64,000 bases of DNA from the NCBI GenBank assembly GCA_964552395.1, contig CAZKGM010000005.1, positions 79,304 to 143,303 of the forward strand, read 5' to 3'. Source of the DNA: JAJDNH01 sp964552395. GTDB taxonomy: Bacteria > Acidobacteriota > Thermoanaerobaculia > Thermoanaerobaculales > Sulfomarinibacteraceae. Shown here one piece after another: positions 44,951 through 53,505 of this stretch. The notes beneath the pieces were generated by a model that did no database searches, was not told the origin of the DNA, and saw nothing but the letters and a program-made list of their open reading frames with translations. A program made the translations under genes and the position numbers. Within the stretch, counting starts at the first letter, position 1. Each line of letters starts with the position of its first letter.

Positions 44951-45820
44951 GTGATGAGAGGTACTTCGAAGGTGTGGCCGCGGTTTCTGGGCATCGCGAC
45001 GGCGGCGGTGGTGGCCGTCGCCTGCGGCAGACAGGAGCCTGCCGACGTGATCGCGATTGTGGGCGATCAACGGGTCAAGATGGAGACCTTTCAAGCGTAC
45101 GTCGAGGCTGTCCTCGACGCGAGCTGGGAGAGCGCGGACACCCGCCTGTCGTCACGGCTGCTGGACCAGTTCCTGGACCAGGAGGTGGTGGCCGCCGCGG
45201 CTCGGCGACGGCGTCCAGTGCGGATACCGGTCCGACCCGAGGAACGGTCGGCCGCCGTGCGGGCGCTCCTCGGCGAGCTTTGCGGACCGCCTCCGACACC
45301 GCCGGCGGCCGAGATCGAGAGCGAGCTCGCGCGGCTTTCGGAAGTACAGCAGCCGGAGCGGGTGCACGTCCGGCAAATCCTCGTGGAGAGCCGGGAGAAG
45401 GCGCTCGAAGTCGCGCGCAGGCTGGCGGCCGGAGAGGACTTCGTGGAGGTGTCCCGCCAGATGAGCCGTGCCGCCAACGCCGACGATGGGGGCGAGCTCG
45501 GGACCATCGCTATGGGCACGCTGCCCGAGGAGTTCGAGGAGGAGATCTCCAAGCTGAAGCCGGGACAGGTATCGAAGCCGGTCAAGAGCCCGGCGGGGTA
45601 TCACATCTTTCAGGTGCTCGAGCGGACTCCGGCCGGTCTCCCCGCCCGTGCCGACGTCGAGTCCGAGACCAGGCACAGGTTTGCTGAGCGGGTGAGCCGG
45701 CAGCACATCCGGCAGTGCATCGGGCGGCTGGCCGCTGAGGTCGGTGTGCGCGTCATTCCCGGGCACCTTTGGTTCGGGTACGATGGACGGTATGCGGAGG
45801 GACGTCATGAAGGCAGTTAG
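44951..45820 (+). CDS. Parvulin-type peptidyl-prolyl isomerase, putative lipoprotein
   Basis: Periplasmic folding factor of about 289 residues. A short basic start and hydrophobic stretch end at a lipobox-like AVAC (AVVAVACGRQ), so lipid anchoring is likely. The N-terminal half is helical (SurA/PrsA-like chaperone part); the parvulin domain covers about 135-235 (RVHVRQILVESREKAL.., GGELGTIAMG, FEEEISKLKPGQVSKPVKSPAGYHIFQV). GTG 44951 or ATG 44954 is preferred over the open frame from 44918. The next gene, also parvulin-like, starts inside its 3' end. Confidence 0.88.
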   Translation: MMRGTSKVWPRFLGIATAAVVAVACGRQEPADVIAIVGDQRVKMETFQAYVEAVLDASWESADTRLSSRLLDQFLDQEVVAAAARRRRPVRIPVRPEERSAAVRALLGELCGPPPTPPAAEIESELARLSEVQQPERVHVRQILVESREKALEVARRLAAGEDFVEVSRQMSRAANADDGGELGTIAMGTLPEEFEEEISKLKPGQVSKPVKSPAGYHIFQVLERTPAGLPARADVESETRHRFAERVSRQHIRQCIGRLAAEVGVRVIPGHLWFGYDGRYAEGRHEGS

Positions 45821-46787
45821 AACGGCGATTGTGGCCGTGATGATCGTACTGTGTGTCGCGTTGGCTGGGGCCGCCAAGCGAGAGGTGGTCGAGGGCATAC
45901 TGGCCCGCGTCAATGACAGGATCGTCTCTATCACCGATTTTCGCAACCGGTTGCAGCAGGAGCTGGAGCAGCGGCAAACACCGTTGCCACCGAGCGAGCT
46001 CGATGGCTTCGCTCGTGGGCTATTCAAGTCGATGATCGAGGAAATGGTGCTGCTCGAGAGAGCCGACGAGAAGAAGCTGACGGTGGACCCGAAGGACGTC
46101 GACCGTGTCATCCAGTCCCTGCGAGAGAACAACAAGCTGACCAATGATCAGGCATTCAAGCAGGCGCTGGCCAGCTCTGGGCTGACGGAGGCGGCCCTGC
46201 GGGAACGTTACCGCCAGACGCTGCTGCTGCAGAGGGTGGTCCAAAGCGAGATCAAGCCGACCGAGATTACCTCCCAGGAGTTGCGCGACGAGTACGACGC
46301 CGACAAGGCAAGCTACAAGACGCCGGACAAGGTTCAGCTGCAGCAGCTGTTCTTTGCGACTGCGGAGGACGGCCACGATCGCGAGGCGGTGCTGCGCCGC
46401 GTCCGCGGTCTCGTGGAACGGGTGCGGTCCGGGGCGGATCTGGCTGCCGAGGCAACACTCGCCGGTGTCCAGCTTCAGGATCTTGGGGAGATTCCGGTTG
46501 CCGATCTGCGCGATACCGTCCGCAAGGCGGTGGCGCCACTTTCCGAGGGAGCCATCACCGACCCGGTTCCGACTGCCGGCGGCTACCAGGTGATCCGCCT
46601 CGTCAAGCGGATTCCCGCGGGCTATGTCCCTTTCGAGCAGGTCCAGGATCAGCTGCGCCGCAACCTCTCCCAAAAGCGTTACCAGGAGCAGACGGATGGG
46701 CTCGTCAACCGGCTCAAGAAAGAGTATCTCGTCGAGGTTCACCAGGACCTCTTCGATCAGGTTCTCAAGGAGCTCGAACGTGGCTGA
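45807..46787 (+). CDS. SurA-like periplasmic chaperone / peptidyl-prolyl isomerase
   Basis: A 326-residue exported protein. The signal peptide (AVRTAIVAVMIVLCVALAGA) is followed by the SurA N-terminal domain start VEGILARVNDRIVSITDFRNRL and a parvulin-like domain (VQLQQLFFATAEDG.., GGYQVIRLVKRIPAGYVPFEQVQ). It likely assists outer-membrane protein folding. ATG 45807 has GGAGG 6 nt upstream and is preferred; ATG 45792 with a TACGAT box 7 nt upstream is an alternative. It overlaps the previous gene by 14 nt and the next by 8 nt. Confidence 0.87.
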   Translation: MKAVRTAIVAVMIVLCVALAGAAKREVVEGILARVNDRIVSITDFRNRLQQELEQRQTPLPPSELDGFARGLFKSMIEEMVLLERADEKKLTVDPKDVDRVIQSLRENNKLTNDQAFKQALASSGLTEAALRERYRQTLLLQRVVQSEIKPTEITSQELRDEYDADKASYKTPDKVQLQQLFFATAEDGHDREAVLRRVRGLVERVRSGADLAAEATLAGVQLQDLGEIPVADLRDTVRKAVAPLSEGAITDPVPTAGGYQVIRLVKRIPAGYVPFEQVQDQLRRNLSQKRYQEQTDGLVNRLKKEYLVEVHQDLFDQVLKELERG

Positions 46788-47766
46788 CGAGCGCCTCTGG
46801 ATCAAGGATCTGCGCCCGGGCTCCGAGGTTGACGAGGCCTTCGCCGTGCGCTCCAGCGACCTTCGCCAGAGGCGAAACGGCGGCGCCTATCTGGCGCTGA
46901 CGCTGGCGGACAGGACCGGTCATGTTGCGGCGCTGGTATGGGACGATGCCAAGCGGCTCGCCAAGGTCTGCGAGCCCGGAAGGGTCGTCCGCGTACGGGG
47001 ACAGGTGCAACGCTACAATCAGCGGCTCCAGGTCGTGGTACGTGACGCCGCGGTGGTGGCCCAGGACGAGATCGACGAGTCGGTGTTCGTTCGTGCGTCC
47101 TCCGTGGATCCCGAGCTGCTGTGGCACCGGCTGCAGGACATGATCGAGGCCGTCCGCGACGAGAGGCTCCGCCAGCTGCTCTTCCGGATCTTCTCGGATC
47201 CCGAAATCGCCGAACCGTTCAAGCGGGCCGCCGCCGCGCGGACGATGCACCACGCGTTTCGGTCGGGCTTGATCGAGCACACGCTGTCGATGACGAGGGT
47301 CGCAAAGGAGCTGGCAGAGCATTACCGGCTCGATGAGGACATGGTGGTTGCCGGGGCCCTCCTGCACGACCTCGGGAAGGTCTGGGAGCTCGAGCTGGGA
47401 GCGACCATCGAGTACACCGACGACGGTCGGCTTCTCGGCCACCTTCCGATGGAGGTGCTGTACGTGGATCGTCGGATCTCCGAGCTCGAGGGCTTTCCGG
47501 CGGAGACACGGCGGCAGCTCCTGCACATCCTTCTTTCCCACCACGGTGAGTACGAGTATGGCTCTCCGCGGCGGCCGAAGACTCCGGAGGCGTTGCTGGT
47601 CCACATGGCCGACAACCTCGACTCAAAGGTCAACGGGATGCTGGAGATCATGGCCGAGGGCGGCGAGACGGAAGACGCGTGGACGCCCTACTCGCCGATC
47701 CTGCAGCGGTTCGTCTACCGCCGCCGGCCCCCAAGCTCCGAGCCACAGGACAAAGGCGACTCCTGA
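46780..47766 (+). CDS. OB-fold/HD-domain nuclease, YhaM-like
   Basis: A 328-residue cytosolic protein with an N-terminal OB-fold (LALTLADRTGHVAALVWDDA.., VRVRGQVQRYNQRLQVVV) and a metal-binding HD domain from about residue 150 (HHAFRSGLIEHTLSM, LLHDLGKVWEL, HILLSHHGEYEYGSP). This order and these motifs are those of YhaM, a 3'-5' exoribonuclease. GTG 46780 overlaps the preceding gene by 8 nt, with AAGGAG upstream. Confidence 0.88.
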   Translation: MADERLWIKDLRPGSEVDEAFAVRSSDLRQRRNGGAYLALTLADRTGHVAALVWDDAKRLAKVCEPGRVVRVRGQVQRYNQRLQVVVRDAAVVAQDEIDESVFVRASSVDPELLWHRLQDMIEAVRDERLRQLLFRIFSDPEIAEPFKRAAAARTMHHAFRSGLIEHTLSMTRVAKELAEHYRLDEDMVVAGALLHDLGKVWELELGATIEYTDDGRLLGHLPMEVLYVDRRISELEGFPAETRRQLLHILLSHHGEYEYGSPRRPKTPEALLVHMADNLDSKVNGMLEIMAEGGETEDAWTPYSPILQRFVYRRRPPSSEPQDKGDS

Positions 47767-47783
47767 GGGACCCCCGCCCGCCC

Positions 47784-47852
47784 CGTGACGGAGTGACGGA
47801 GTGACGGAGCCTCCACCCTCCCGGGAAGAGGGAAAACGGGAAACGGGAAACG
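47784..47852. repeat. Two short tandem repeats: GTGACGGA x3 and GGGAAAC-type x3
   Basis: GTGACGGA is repeated three times near 47784-47810, and GGAAAACGGGAAACGGGAAAC follows at 47831-47851. A CCCCCACCCACCC box follows at once. GGGAAACG runs recur at 62980-63003 and, inverted, at 63892-63915. Confidence 0.75.
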
Positions 47853-47854
47853 CT

Positions 47855-48243
47855 CCCCCACCCACCCGCAGAACGTAGCTGTAGCGCGCTCCAGAGAATC
47901 TGACGTTCAAACGGGCGTGCCGGGCGCGGCATCTCCCCTGGAGCGCGACGAGCGGCCGAGCTCGAGGGGAGGGGAATGCCGACGCCGGGCTCCCTCGGCC
48001 GTTGGCGACAGGAGTATCGGCCCCACGATTGGATGAGGCGGCTCGAGCAGGCTCCGGCGGTCGCCACGGAGTCGATCATCCCCACTCGCTGCGTCGCGAC
48101 CGCCGGAGACGCGAGACGGGCGGTCGCTCTGGGCCGCACGGCCGCCGGGGTTTCGGAGAACCTCCCGGAGGTTGCCCGCTCCGAGGCAGGCGACGACGGG
48201 CGTCTGCAGAGCAGAGGTCGAGGTACCGGAGTCACAAAACACG
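47855..48243 (+). repeat. Composite repeat family B, copy 3 (fullest copy)
   Basis: Order of blocks: CCCACCC box, GCGCTCCAGAGAATCTGACG, CGGCCCCACGATTGG, GGCTCGAGCAGG, then CTCCGGCGGTCGC and its exact reverse complement GCGACCGCCGGAG about 30 nt apart, CGGCCGCCGGGG, and GCCCGCTCCGAGGCAGG with CGTCTGCAGAGCAGA. These blocks recur at 6202-6320, 7348-7783 and, inverted, 63895-64000. No gene is seen in it. Confidence 0.75.
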
Positions 48244-48272
48244 GCGCCACGGTTGAAGGGAGAACGCGCCGC

Positions 48273-48500
48273 CTATGCCTCCAGCTCGCGGATCATGCGA
48301 ACTACCTCACCGTTTTCGGGGAACCGTCCGCTCTGCAGCTTGGAGAAGATCAGACGATCGTCGGCCACGATCTCGAAGGAGCCGGTCCGGCCGCCGGTCA
48401 AGACAGGCTTGAGCCCGAGTGAGCTCTCGATCTCGGCCGCCAGCCCGACGGCCCGAGGCTTGTAGTTTCAAACCACGCAGTACTCGATGCTGATGTCCAT
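48273..48500 (-). CDS. SelW/Rdx-family selenoprotein, in-frame UGA at codon 11
   Basis: The minus strand from ATG 48500 reads MDISIEYCVV, then TGA (48470-48468), then NYKPRAVGLAAEIESSLGLK and on to a TAG at 48275-48273. Read with UGA as selenocysteine it is a 75-residue thioredoxin-fold protein with the redox motif C8-V-V-U11 in the context YCVVUNYKPRA, where Cys homologs have CVVC. The remainder (PVLTGGRTGSFEIVADDRLI, FSKLQSGRFP, EVVRMIREL) matches the family to its end. GGAGG lies 5 nt before the ATG. A stem-loop just after the UGA could be a SECIS. The protein is probably a thiol/selenol redox partner. Conventional gene finding would miss or truncate it. Confidence 0.88.
48432..48457 (-). 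promoter_or_regulatory. Candidate bacterial SECIS element
   Basis: On the minus strand, 10 nt after the UGA, CTCGG(G)CC pairs with GGCCGAG: seven pairs with one bulged G, closing an 11-nt loop that begins GUCGGG. Position right behind the UGA and inside the coding region is as expected for SelB-dependent bacterial SECIS. The fold was judged by eye. Confidence 0.5.
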
Positions 48501-48594
48501 TGTCGCCTCCAACGGTCTCTGGAGCTTACGAGCCCGTCTGTGCGATATGGTAACGCGGCGCGGCGTGTTCGTATTGCTCTGCCGGAGCGGGTGC

Positions 48595-48600
48595 TACCAT
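48595..48600 (+). promoter_or_regulatory. Candidate extended -10 (TGCTACCAT) of the sigma-factor operon
   Basis: TG at 48592-48593 one base before TACCAT; a TATTGC 17 nt further up is a weak -35. The leader to ATG 48662 would be about 55 nt and contains GGGGAAGGGG. It would drive the 48.7-60.3 kb operon. Confidence 0.4.
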
Positions 48601-48661
48601 TCCCGGGGCGGCGTTCCCCAACGGCGACGGCGTGGGTTTCGTACACAGTGGGGAAGGGGTG

Positions 48662-49297
48662 ATGACGAGAGCGAGGCTGAGAGTGGTTGAAAGCGGCGGT
48701 GACAACCGCGACGACAGGCCGGCGGACGATCGCAGGCTCGTGGACGCGGCGCGCCGCGGTGACGAGGATGCGTTCGCTGCTCTCGTCGAGCGTCACGCGA
48801 GCGGCATGCATCGTGTTGTGGCACGGGTACTATCGGACGACGCGGAGGCTTGGGATGTGGTGCAGATGGCTTGGTTGCGGGCGTGGCAGAGTCTCGGCCG
48901 GTACGACTCCCACTGGCGCTTCTCGACGTGGGTTTACCGGATTGCCTCCAACCTCGCGATCGATGTGTTGAGAGCGCGGGGCAGCCGCGAGCGGGCGCAC
49001 GTCCGGGCGGGCGAGGCATGGCTGCGGCCGGCCTCGGTCGCGTCCCGGCCTGCCGCGCTGGCCGCCGAGGGAGAGGTGGAACACGTGCTCAGGGAGCTGG
49101 TCGCCGGGCTCACGCCGCAGCAGCGTGCCGCCTTCGTGCTGCGTGAGGTGGAAGGCATGGAAACGGCCGAGGTCGCCGATATTCTCGGCTGCACGGCGAC
49201 AACGGTCCGCAATCACGTCTTCCAGGCGCGACGGACGTTGCGCGGGGCGATGGAACAACGCTACCCGGAGTTCCTGCCCAGAACGATGAGGGAGTGA
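48662..49297 (+). CDS. ECF-type RNA polymerase sigma factor
   Basis: A 211-residue sigma-70 family protein of the extracytoplasmic-function type. Region 2 is visible in DAEAWDVVQMAWLRAWQSLG and FSTWVYRIASNLAIDVLR; region 4 in LTPQQRAAFVLREVEGM and AEVADILGCTATTVRNHVFQARRTLR. ATG 48662 follows GGGGAAGGGGT; the frame is open to 48632. An anti-sigma gene follows at 1 nt and the whole secretion operon is contiguous downstream, so it probably controls that operon. Confidence 0.93.
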   Translation: MTRARLRVVESGGDNRDDRPADDRRLVDAARRGDEDAFAALVERHASGMHRVVARVLSDDAEAWDVVQMAWLRAWQSLGRYDSHWRFSTWVYRIASNLAIDVLRARGSRERAHVRAGEAWLRPASVASRPAALAAEGEVEHVLRELVAGLTPQQRAAFVLREVEGMETAEVADILGCTATTVRNHVFQARRTLRGAMEQRYPEFLPRTMRE

Positions 49298-49298
49298 C

Positions 49299-49808
49299 AT
49301 GGACTGCGAACGTTTTGGCGAGCTGATCGATGCCTACCTCTGCGAGACCATTGAAGACGAGGAGGAGAGGGCTCAGTGGCGCACTCATCTGGCTACCTGC
49401 CGGCAGTGCCGGGCGACGGCGCTGGAGAGGGAGCCGATGCTGCTGCTGGCTGCGGCGCCGCGGCGCGAGGCGGGCGCCTTCGAGGTCGCGGCGTGCGCGC
49501 GGAACGTGCGCGCCTTGGTCCATCAGCAACGGCTGGCTCACAGCCTGCACCGGCGAGTCTACCGTTGGCTCGCCGTCGCTGCGGCGGTTGTCGTTTTGCT
49601 GGCCGGTGGCATGGTTTGGCGGTCGCTCCGCGTTGCAGGGACGGCTCCGGAGGCCGCGGCGATAGTGCAGACTCAGGAAACGTCGCCGGCTTCGACACCC
49701 GAGATCGATGTCGAGATGGACGGGAGTGACGTGCGGGTATATCAGTTCGCGGTGGACGATCCCAACATGGCTGTGACGCTCATCGTCAACCCTGCGATGG
49801 AGCTGTGA
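49299..49808 (+). CDS. Anti-sigma factor with zinc-finger (zf-HC2-like) domain
   Basis: A 169-residue membrane protein. The N-terminus has H30-x3-C34-x2-C37 (THLATCRQC), the zinc-binding anti-sigma motif. A membrane helix spans about 88-107 (WLAVAAAVVVLLAGGMVW), and the C-terminus is a short periplasmic domain ending VTLIVNPAMEL. It would hold the sigma factor encoded just upstream. Its last codons overlap the next gene by 4 nt. Confidence 0.88.
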   Translation: MDCERFGELIDAYLCETIEDEEERAQWRTHLATCRQCRATALEREPMLLLAAAPRREAGAFEVAACARNVRALVHQQRLAHSLHRRVYRWLAVAAAVVVLLAGGMVWRSLRVAGTAPEAAAIVQTQETSPASTPEIDVEMDGSDVRVYQFAVDDPNMAVTLIVNPAMEL

Positions 49809-50644
49809 AGATGCGACCCAGGATCTTGATGTTGCCGGTGCTGCTCCTGCTGGCTGCCGCGGCTGCGGCCGGCGAGCCGCCCACCACGGTCGTGAAGGAC
49901 TTCCGTCTCAAGTACCGGACGGTGACGGAGGCCAGTCAGCTGGTGCAGATGTTCCTGAGTGACACCGGCAGCCTCACCGTGCATCCGCAGCAGAGACTGG
50001 TCACGGTCCAGGACAACCCGGATGTCATCAGCGCCGTCACCAGTTTGCTGAGGGCCTATGACACGCCGCCGCTGCCGTTCGTGCTCCGAGTCGAGCTGTG
50101 GCAGGCCTCCAACAAGCGCGACAAGGACAGCGGTGAGACCGTCGATCCCCGGGTACGACGCCTGTTCCAGTACGCGTCGTTCCGAAAGGTCGCCGAGGCC
50201 CGCCTGGAGAGCGACGGCGCCAGCCCGCTTCACGCCGACCTTGGGCCAACCTACGTGTTGCGCTCCGCCTCTCTGCAACGCCGGCTGCGGCTTCCGCGGT
50301 GGCCCAGGACGGGAGGGGGCGGGAGCGCGGCAGCTGTGGGGACAGTGGTAGCGGGACGTACGAAGGCGGACAAAAAGTCCGCCGGGACTCATCCTGCGGA
50401 GATTTCTCAAACCGAGATTCGTCGGCTTCTGTCGCAGGAGCGAATCGTACTCCAGAACCTGTCGCTGGAGCGCCGCGCGGCTGGCCCAGGAGGGAGTGAG
50501 CGTCTTCGTCAGGTGCTGCGAACCAGCGTCGTCCTCTCGCTTGGCCAGCGGGTGGTGCTGGGAGCCAGTGCCGCCGAGGACAGCGGCAGCGCCCTTCTCC
50601 TCATCTTGAAGGTCCTGCCGGTGGGACAGGGCGGAGAGAGCTAG
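49805..50644 (+). CDS. Exported protein with secretin N-domain-like segment
   Basis: A 279-residue protein with a signal peptide (LMLPVLLLLAAAAAAG). Residues about 30-90 (KYRTVTEASQLVQMFLSDTG.., RLVTVQDNPDVISAVTSLLRAYD) resemble the ring-forming N1-type domain of secretins. The remainder is poorly defined with a Gly/Ala-rich linker near 170-185. It lacks the secretin pore. It may pair with the secretin encoded at 56139 as an accessory. Start GTG 49805 (GTGA overlap). Confidence 0.75.
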   Translation: MKMRPRILMLPVLLLLAAAAAAGEPPTTVVKDFRLKYRTVTEASQLVQMFLSDTGSLTVHPQQRLVTVQDNPDVISAVTSLLRAYDTPPLPFVLRVELWQASNKRDKDSGETVDPRVRRLFQYASFRKVAEARLESDGASPLHADLGPTYVLRSASLQRRLRLPRWPRTGGGGSAAAVGTVVAGRTKADKKSAGTHPAEISQTEIRRLLSQERIVLQNLSLERRAAGPGGSERLRQVLRTSVVLSLGQRVVLGASAAEDSGSALLLILKVLPVGQGGES

Positions 50645-51853
50645 GTGCCCGAGTATCTTTGCCGGCTCGGGGCACCGGACGGTTCGGTGCTGGAGCAGCG
50701 ACGGGTGGCGGTATCTGCCGACGCGCTTCGCCGCGAGCTCGAGACCGAGGGGTTCCACGTCTTCGGGATGACCCCCCCGGCCTTGCGGTTCAAGATGCCG
50801 CTGCTGTCGCGCCGGGAGAAGGTCTCGGGGCAGGAGTTCCTGATCTTCAACACCCAGCTGCGGACGCTACTGCGCGCGGGCCTGCCTCTGGCGCAGTCGC
50901 TGGAGCTGCTTTCCGGGCAGCAGGCGAACCCGTACTTCAGGACGCTGCTGGCGAAGGTCTACCAGCAGGTGACGACCGGCATCTCGCTCTCCGATGCCTT
51001 TTTGTCGATGGGTGACAACTTCCCGCGGCTGTACGCCAACACACTTCGAGCCGGAGAAAGGTCGGGCGACCTCGAGGGGATGCTGCAGCGCTACACGGAC
51101 TACCAGAGGCTGATGGAGGCGGCGCGACGGAAGATCGTCGGCGCCCTGACCTATCCTGCAGTGCTGATCATGCTCGCCGTCGGCCTCGTCGTCCTCCTCA
51201 TGACCTACGTGATCCCGAACTTCACGGGGTTCTACAAGCAGTTCGACGCCACCCTGCCACTGCCCACCCGGATCGTGATCAACGTGGCCAACGCGTTCCA
51301 CCACCACTTCCTGTTGATCGGCGGGGTCGTCTTCGCGATCGTCTTCGGGCTGCGGTTCTGGTCGCGGACCACGCGTGGCCGCCGGGTGATCGACCGCTGG
51401 AAGCTGCGCTTCCCGGTGCTCGGGCGCCTGACCCACATGTTCGCGTTGTCTCAGTTCACACGCTCGCTCGGTGTGATGCTGGGCGGCGGCATGCCGATGG
51501 TGCCGGCGCTGGAGACGGCGTGCTCCTCGGTCAACAATGCGCATCTGTCCGAACGCTTCATCCGCTGCGTGCCGGAGGTGAGGGAGGGACAGGCGCTGTC
51601 CGACACCTTGGAGCGCACGGAAATGGTCCCGGAGCTGGCCGTTGCCATGATGCGGGTAGGTGAGGCGACCGGCGCCCTGCCTGAAATGCTGTCCCACACC
51701 TCGGACTTCCTCGACGAGGAGATCGACTTCTTGCTCAACCGTGTCGTGACCCTGCTCGAGCCGGCCGTGCTGGTGTTCATGGGGATAGTGGTGGCGGGAC
51801 TGCTGCTGGCGGTCTATTATCCCCTGCTGACCCTCGTGACCAAGATGCAGTGA
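50645..51853 (+). CDS. pilC: Type II secretion / type IV pilus inner-membrane platform protein (PilC/GspF)
   Basis: Inner-membrane platform that couples the ATPase to pilus or pseudopilus assembly. The 402 residues have two T2SSF domains: the first about 65-190 (FNTQLRTLLRAGLPLAQSLELL, GERSGDLEGMLQRYTDYQ), the second about 265-390 (FTRSLGVMLGGGMPMVPALE, RVGEATGALPEMLSHTSDF), each followed by hydrophobic helices. The start is GTG 50645, directly after the TAG of the previous gene. Confidence 0.94.
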   Translation: MPEYLCRLGAPDGSVLEQRRVAVSADALRRELETEGFHVFGMTPPALRFKMPLLSRREKVSGQEFLIFNTQLRTLLRAGLPLAQSLELLSGQQANPYFRTLLAKVYQQVTTGISLSDAFLSMGDNFPRLYANTLRAGERSGDLEGMLQRYTDYQRLMEAARRKIVGALTYPAVLIMLAVGLVVLLMTYVIPNFTGFYKQFDATLPLPTRIVINVANAFHHHFLLIGGVVFAIVFGLRFWSRTTRGRRVIDRWKLRFPVLGRLTHMFALSQFTRSLGVMLGGGMPMVPALETACSSVNNAHLSERFIRCVPEVREGQALSDTLERTEMVPELAVAMMRVGEATGALPEMLSHTSDFLDEEIDFLLNRVVTLLEPAVLVFMGIVVAGLLLAVYYPLLTLVTKMQ

Positions 51854-51861
51854 GGTGAGGG

Positions 51862-53505
51862 ATGAGCGACGAGAAGAGCTTCGAAGACCCGCTGGTGATC
51901 CTCAACGAGGTGGCCGCGCCTCGCGAGGACGACGACATGGAGCGTGCTCGCTCGCTGGCGGAGAAGCTCGCGCTGCCGCTGGACCCGCTCACCGAGTTCC
52001 ACGTCGACCCGGACCTGTTCAGAACCATCCCGGTCGAAACGATGCTGCGCTACCAGTTCCTCCCTCTCGAGGAGCGGCACGGCGTGCTGCTCATCGTCAT
52101 GGCCGACCCGTCGAACCTGCTTGACCTCAACGAGTTGGAGATGATCCTCGCCAAGCCGCTGGAGATCGCCGTTGGACCGGCGCGGCGAATTGCGGACGTC
52201 CTCGAGAAGTCGGAGTCGACCCAGCGCGTGCTGGATCAGGCCACCGAGGGGTTCCGGATGCAGCTGGTGCAGGAGGCGGAGGACGGCGAGGAGGTGCTGT
52301 CGATCGACCGCATCACGGCCGACGCCTCGCCCATCATCCGCCTCGTGGACTCGGTTCTCTTCAACGCCATCCAGCGCCGGGCATCGGATATCCATATCGA
52401 GACCCGGGACCGCGAGGTCGTGGTCAAGTACCGCATCGACGGTGTTCTTTACCAGGCCATGGAGCCGATCGACAAGCGCCACCACTCGACCATCATCAGC
52501 CGCGTGAAGGTGATGTCGGAGCTCGATATCGCCGAGAAGCGTATTCCGCAGGACGGGCGCTTCAAGGTCCGCTTTTCGGGCCGCACGATCGACTTCCGAG
52601 TCTCGATCATGCCGACCGTGCACGGCGAGGACGCGGTCATCCGCATCCTTGACAAGGAGTCGGCGAACAAGGAGTTCCGCACCCTCAACCTGAACGTCCT
52701 CGGTTTCGACGACGACACCAAGCGGCAGCTCAGGAAGTTCATCCGCGAGCCGTACGGGATGGTGCTGGTCACCGGTCCGACCGGATCTGGCAAGACGACG
52801 ACGCTGTATGCCTGTCTGTCGGAGATCGTCAGCACCGAGGACAAGATCATCACCATCGAGGACCCGGTCGAGTACCAGCTCAAGGGAATCACCCAGATTC
52901 CCGTCAACGAGAAGAAGGGCCTGACCTTCGCGCGCGGGTTGCGCTCCATCCTCCGCCATGACCCGGACAAGGTCATGGTCGGTGAGATTCGTGATGAGGA
53001 CACGGCGCAGATCGCGGTCCAGTCGGCACTTACCGGGCACCTGGTTTTCACCACCGTGCACGCCAACAACGTCGTCGACGTGCTCGGTCGGTTCCTCAAC
53101 ATGAATGTTGATCTGTACAACTTCGTGTCGGCCCTCAACTGCGTGCTCGCGCAGCGTCTGGTGCGGCGCATTTGCCCGCACTGCCGGCGCCCGGCTCGCA
53201 TTTCGGACGAGCTGCTCGAGGACTCGGGCCTGGAGCCGGATCGCTATGCCGGCTACACGTTCTACGAGGGTGCCGGCTGCATCGAGTGCAACGGCACCGG
53301 ATTCCTGGGCCGAATGGCCATCTCCGAGCTCCTCAACCTGTCCGACAATATTCGCGAGCTGATCCTGGCGCGGCGCTCGGCGGCCGAGATCAAGCGCGCC
53401 GCCAAGGCCGAGGGGATGCGCTTTCTGCGTGAGTCGGCCCTACAGAAGGTGTTCGCAGGAGAGACCACGCTGCGGGAGGTCAACAAGGTGACGTTCGTCG
53501 AATGA
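51862..53505 (+). CDS. pilB: Assembly ATPase, PilB/GspE family
   Basis: Hexameric ATPase that powers (pseudo)pilus extension. The 547 residues show an N-terminal MshEN-like domain, Walker A TGPTGSGKTTT (304-314), the Asp box region, Walker B in DKVMVGEIRDEDTAQIAVQSALTGH, His box HANN, and a C-terminal zinc tetracysteine (CPHC..CIEC). No retraction ATPase (PilT) is present nearby. GAGGTGAGGG precedes ATG 51862. It overlaps the next gene by 4 nt. Confidence 0.95.
   Translation: MSDEKSFEDPLVILNEVAAPREDDDMERARSLAEKLALPLDPLTEFHVDPDLFRTIPVETMLRYQFLPLEERHGVLLIVMADPSNLLDLNELEMILAKPLEIAVGPARRIADVLEKSESTQRVLDQATEGFRMQLVQEAEDGEEVLSIDRITADASPIIRLVDSVLFNAIQRRASDIHIETRDREVVVKYRIDGVLYQAMEPIDKRHHSTIISRVKVMSELDIAEKRIPQDGRFKVRFSGRTIDFRVSIMPTVHGEDAVIRILDKESANKEFRTLNLNVLGFDDDTKRQLRKFIREPYGMVLVTGPTGSGKTTTLYACLSEIVSTEDKIITIEDPVEYQLKGITQIPVNEKKGLTFARGLRSILRHDPDKVMVGEIRDEDTAQIAVQSALTGHLVFTTVHANNVVDVLGRFLNMNVDLYNFVSALNCVLAQRLVRRICPHCRRPARISDELLEDSGLEPDRYAGYTFYEGAGCIECNGTGFLGRMAISELLNLSDNIRELILARRSAAEIKRAAKAEGMRFLRESALQKVFAGETTLREVNKVTFVE

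Noticed and set aside
48468..48470. TGA in the SelW-like frame read as a nonsense mutation (pseudogene)
   Set aside because: The stop sits exactly at the redox cysteine position, the rest of the frame is intact to its natural end, and a stem-loop follows. Recoding as selenocysteine explains it better.
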